From Pumilibacter muris (lineage in GTDB: Bacteria; Bacillota; Clostridia; Christensenellales; Pumilibacteraceae): a DNA stretch of 64,000 bases. Positions 61,419 to 64,000 of the stretch are shown piece by piece; positions within the stretch are counted from its first letter, which is position 1, and every line of letters begins with the position of its first letter. The notes beneath the pieces were generated by a model. It ran no database searches. It was not told the origin of the DNA and worked only from the letters and a program-made list of their open reading frames with translations. A program made the translations under genes and the position numbers. The stretch spans positions 16,377-80,376 of the forward strand of contig NZ_CALPCN010000008.1 of NCBI RefSeq assembly GCF_943193045.1, written 5' to 3'.

Positions 61419-63926
61419 TTACGGTTCCGGACTTTGCCTCCATATAACCTTTCCGGGCGCCACTATTATCTCGTAATTTTCGCTGACGTCTTCGTTATAC
61501 GCGTCAAATATTTTTCCGCTTAAACTCGTTTCCAAAGTTCCGTAAGCTTCATAATAATCCACGCCCACGCTTTGCCACATTACACTGTCGGTTGAAGCGA
61601 GTCCGTCAATTTTAATAAGGTTTTTGCCGTCGGTATCGTTAAGATACTGTTGAACGTCGGTGCCTTCGGCGAGGTACAAATTTTCCACAGTAACCAAAAT
61701 ATTGCGCTTTTCCACTTTTAACGAAAAATCCTCATACGTTATATCGTAGTTATCCGTCACGTCTTTTCCCGAAATGAGGTCGGCAATCACAACATTGAAG
61801 CTAACTTCGTGTTCGCCCGCTTTTATATGTTCGCCGCTTGTTACAAAAGCCGAACGCGCAAACAAATCGGCTATGCCCTCGCCGAACGAAATTTGCGAAC
61901 CGACGAGGTCAAAAGGCTTTCCGTCGTAAATTTTAGAAAGACTTCCTTGATAGCTTACCGTTAATTTCGCTTTGCTAACTTCAATCGAGTTGGCGCCGCT
62001 TATGTCAACCGCATAGTTGGCGCTTCCTATATATTTTAGCGAATAGCCGAATTTTCCCGCGCCGCTTATAAAAGGCGAACTAATCTCGAAATCCTGTTTT
62101 GTCAATTCATCAGGAAGCTCTACCAACGCGGTTCCGCCCAAATTTTGAGGCTCGAACAAATCGTCGACGGTAATCGTTTTAGGATTGCGAGTTATATCGA
62201 GAACATATTCCATTTGAATCGGATTTAATTCCACGCTCAACTTTTTGGGCTCTATAGTAACAGTGCCCATGCTCACGTTCAAAACGTAGTTAATTAAAAC
62301 TTCGTTCGGAACGTCTTTTTTCCAACCCGCCGAATATGTGTAAACTCCCGCGTTTTTTATGTCTGTAATGTGCGTTTCTATAAATTCGTTAATAGCGGGG
62401 TCGCTCGAATTCTCTATTCCGTCGAGTCCGTCGTATTGATAATTTACGTTGTATTCGGCGCTCGAATTTTTAAGAATTATTCTCACGTTCCTTTGCACAA
62501 TCGTAACGCTTGCTTCCGTCACCGTCAAGTCGTAACTTTCGGTTAGCGTCTCGTTCGCATTAGGCGACCATTTAACCGAATATCGATACGTTCCGACGTT
62601 TGCGAAATTTTGCGCCGTACCAATTTCGGCTTCGGTATATATTCCGTCGGGTAGCGAAAGTTGCAAATCGTCTATTGTTCCGTCGTAGCTCGCAACAACC
62701 GTTTGAAGTTCGGGGAAACCGTTTTTATACATTATTGTGCACGGTTTTAAAACAACGCTTTTTTCTCCCTTGCGCATTGTGTACGTTCCGAACTCGGTAG
62801 ACACGGTATAATTTTCCACCGCGTTCTCTCCCTCGCGCGTTACGGCGTAAGTAAACGTATTATCGAATTGCCCCACGTCGGTAAATTCGGAATAATTCAA
62901 AACCACTTTATCGGTTAAAGCAAGCCCCTCCGCGCTTAAAGGATTAAAGTCAGTAAGCTTTTGAGCCTCGCCGTTATATTTCCCTTCGCCGTCTTTTCCT
63001 ACTATTGTGAGCGAACGTTTTAAAACTGTGAGCTTTGCGCTTGCGGCGGCGCCCGTTATAGCATAGTTCTCGCTTGCGTCCTGCCCGTTGTGCATAACCG
63101 CAAATCCCGATATAACGAACGTAAGCTCGCCTACATCGGTTAAGCTCGCCTCGCCGTCGGTTTTTCCTTTTTCCGAAAACTTAACCTCGAGCTTATGACC
63201 TTCCACAAGCGAACCCGAACTGAGTTCGTATTTTTGTGCGACAAGCGGTGTTCCGTCGTAAATTTTTTCGTCGGAAAGCGGCACCAACGTTATTTCGCGT
63301 TTGGTAACGGTAACGCTTCCGGGAGTGTAAGAAATGCGATAGTTCTTGCTTACGTCGGCGCCCGCAACGTCGGCTACAACGGGCGGATTTTCGTCGCCCG
63401 GAGTTGTTCCGACGTTTATTCTGCCCGTCTTTTTTTCGGGCAGAACGAGCTTATGCCCCGCGCACAACTCTCCCGACGTAACATTATATTCGTCGGCATA
63501 CTGCATTTTGCCGTCGTATTCCCTCTCAACATGTTCTTGCACAACGGTAATTTGGCGTTGATAAACGGTGAGCACTCCGAGTTCAACTTTCACCGCATAT
63601 TTTTTTGTTACGTCCGTTCCTTCTTCGTCGGTGATTTTAACGTCAAGCCCCGCCTTACTCGTTCCGAATTCGGTTTGCGAACCTGTGAAAGTAACTTCGG
63701 CATTGTGCCCGCTCAACAATTCGTCGCCGTTTTTAAACTCGTAACTTTGCGCAGTTAGCGGCGTGCCGTCGTACTCCTTTGATTCGTCGCTTACTATAAG
63801 AGTTATTTCAATCGGATTCGTTTCTATTAGCCCCGTTGCGGAAAGCGACACGAAAGTTATTAATGCGGCGGCGAGGCACAGCATTAAACATCCGACTATT
63901 AAAATTGAAGTTTTGAATTTAGACAT
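61419..63926 (-). CDS. MBG-repeat surface protein, 835 residues
   Basis: A short basic N-terminus (MSKFK) and a hydrophobic segment (about 7-32) form a signal peptide or anchor. About nine MBG-like repeats follow, with starts such as KEYDGTPLTAQSYEF, REYDGKMQYADEY, KIYDGTPLVAQKYEL and KIYDGKPFDL, and ends of the type NYxIxxxxGxLTV. It has the same repeat type as the 2,877-residue protein downstream and is probably a paralogue or a shorter subunit. There is no C-terminal anchor. The ATG has GAGGT six bases upstream. A frame from the gene upstream seems to run into its start. Confidence 0.87.
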   Translation of the reverse strand: MSKFKTSILIVGCLMLCLAAALITFVSLSATGLIETNPIEITLIVSDESKEYDGTPLTAQSYEFKNGDELLSGHNAEVTFTGSQTEFGTSKAGLDVKITDEEGTDVTKKYAVKVELGVLTVYQRQITVVQEHVEREYDGKMQYADEYNVTSGELCAGHKLVLPEKKTGRINVGTTPGDENPPVVADVAGADVSKNYRISYTPGSVTVTKREITLVPLSDEKIYDGTPLVAQKYELSSGSLVEGHKLEVKFSEKGKTDGEASLTDVGELTFVISGFAVMHNGQDASENYAITGAAASAKLTVLKRSLTIVGKDGEGKYNGEAQKLTDFNPLSAEGLALTDKVVLNYSEFTDVGQFDNTFTYAVTREGENAVENYTVSTEFGTYTMRKGEKSVVLKPCTIMYKNGFPELQTVVASYDGTIDDLQLSLPDGIYTEAEIGTAQNFANVGTYRYSVKWSPNANETLTESYDLTVTEASVTIVQRNVRIILKNSSAEYNVNYQYDGLDGIENSSDPAINEFIETHITDIKNAGVYTYSAGWKKDVPNEVLINYVLNVSMGTVTIEPKKLSVELNPIQMEYVLDITRNPKTITVDDLFEPQNLGGTALVELPDELTKQDFEISSPFISGAGKFGYSLKYIGSANYAVDISGANSIEVSKAKLTVSYQGSLSKIYDGKPFDLVGSQISFGEGIADLFARSAFVTSGEHIKAGEHEVSFNVVIADLISGKDVTDNYDITYEDFSLKVEKRNILVTVENLYLAEGTDVQQYLNDTDGKNLIKIDGLASTDSVMWQSVGVDYYEAYGTLETSLSGKIFDAYNEDVSENYEIIVAPGKVIWRQSPEP

Positions 63927-64000
63927 TCTTTTACCTCACGGGGGTATATAACGGGAACGGTTTTGTTGTCGTCGGTTGCGGCTATGCTCGGCATTACACG
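63899..64000 (-). CDS. possible 3' end of an upstream gene
   Basis: An open frame enters at the right edge and ends at TAA 63901-63899, overlapping the start of the 835-residue MBG gene by 28 bases. The visible 33 residues (with VMPSIAATDDNKTVPVIYPR) use the codons typical of this region. It would be the preceding gene of the operon. The evidence is thin, since the fragment is short and unrecognised. Confidence 0.35.
   Translation of the reverse strand, partial: RVMPSIAATDDNKTVPVIYPREVKECLNSKLQF

Noticed and set aside
63880..63926. Lipobox (IVGC) in the N-terminus of the 835-residue MBG protein
   Set aside because: The cysteine is at residue 13, leaving too short a hydrophobic stretch before it for a typical lipoprotein signal.
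1..64000. CRISPR array
   Set aside because: No short direct repeats with regular spacers were seen; the repeated protein units diverge at the DNA level.

Overview
The window looks like a chromosomal segment of an uncultured gut-type Clostridia (Bacillota). This is inferred from strong AGGAGG-type ribosome binding sites, consensus sigma-A promoters, a lysine riboswitch on asd-dapA-dapB, a Pol I without a proofreading site, a YkvI-type permease, WYL and XRE regulators, and giant surface proteins built from MBG-like 'YDG/YGE' repeats. Base composition looks even, and I see no phage, plasmid or IS genes. Exact taxonomy cannot be read from the sequence.

Left part (1-14.3 kb). A NitT/TauT-type ABC importer sits at the left edge. 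Its substrate-binding gene has lost its 5' end; the ATPase and permease are intact. A divergent pair follows (zinc-ribbon membrane protein and a small XRE regulator) with two palindromic operators inside its promoters. A seven-gene leftward cluster then runs from an M20 amidohydrolase at 11.0 kb through a membrane protein, methyltransferase, TPR, HEAT and HD proteins to a YkvI-like permease at 3.5 kb. Divergent to it is the lysine-biosynthesis operon asd-dapA-dapB, behind a lysine riboswitch with its own terminator.

Middle part (14.3-44.2 kb). A 4,900-residue MBG-repeat surface protein is translationally coupled to a three-repeat membrane-anchored protein. Upstream of it lie a GH95-like glycoside hydrolase with changed active-site residues, a membrane protein whose M28 peptidase domain has lost metal ligands, a small protein divergent to a WYL regulator, and the housekeeping operon polA-coaE-slt. 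PAP2, XRE, tRNA-Leu(CAA) and YdeI-like genes follow on the plus strand.

Right part (44.2-64 kb). A nearly 20 kb leftward operon encodes two more MBG-repeat proteins (835 and 2,877 residues), two multi-pass membrane proteins, a transmembrane leucine-rich-repeat protein and a 1,627-residue membrane protein. It ends at a strong bidirectional terminator, and its promoter lies beyond the right edge. With the 4,900-residue locus it forms a large cell-surface investment with no LPXTG motif or sortase in view; anchoring appears to be by transmembrane segments.

The best leads are: three promoters placed so that transcription should start exactly on the A of the ATG (leaderless polA, M20 and XRE messages); two genes whose only good ribosome binding site points to a non-standard start codon (ATT for the lytic transglycosylase, ACG for PAP2); a start codon buried in a terminator-like hairpin; two enzyme families with altered active sites; and the MBG giant-protein loci with their unrecognised membrane partners.
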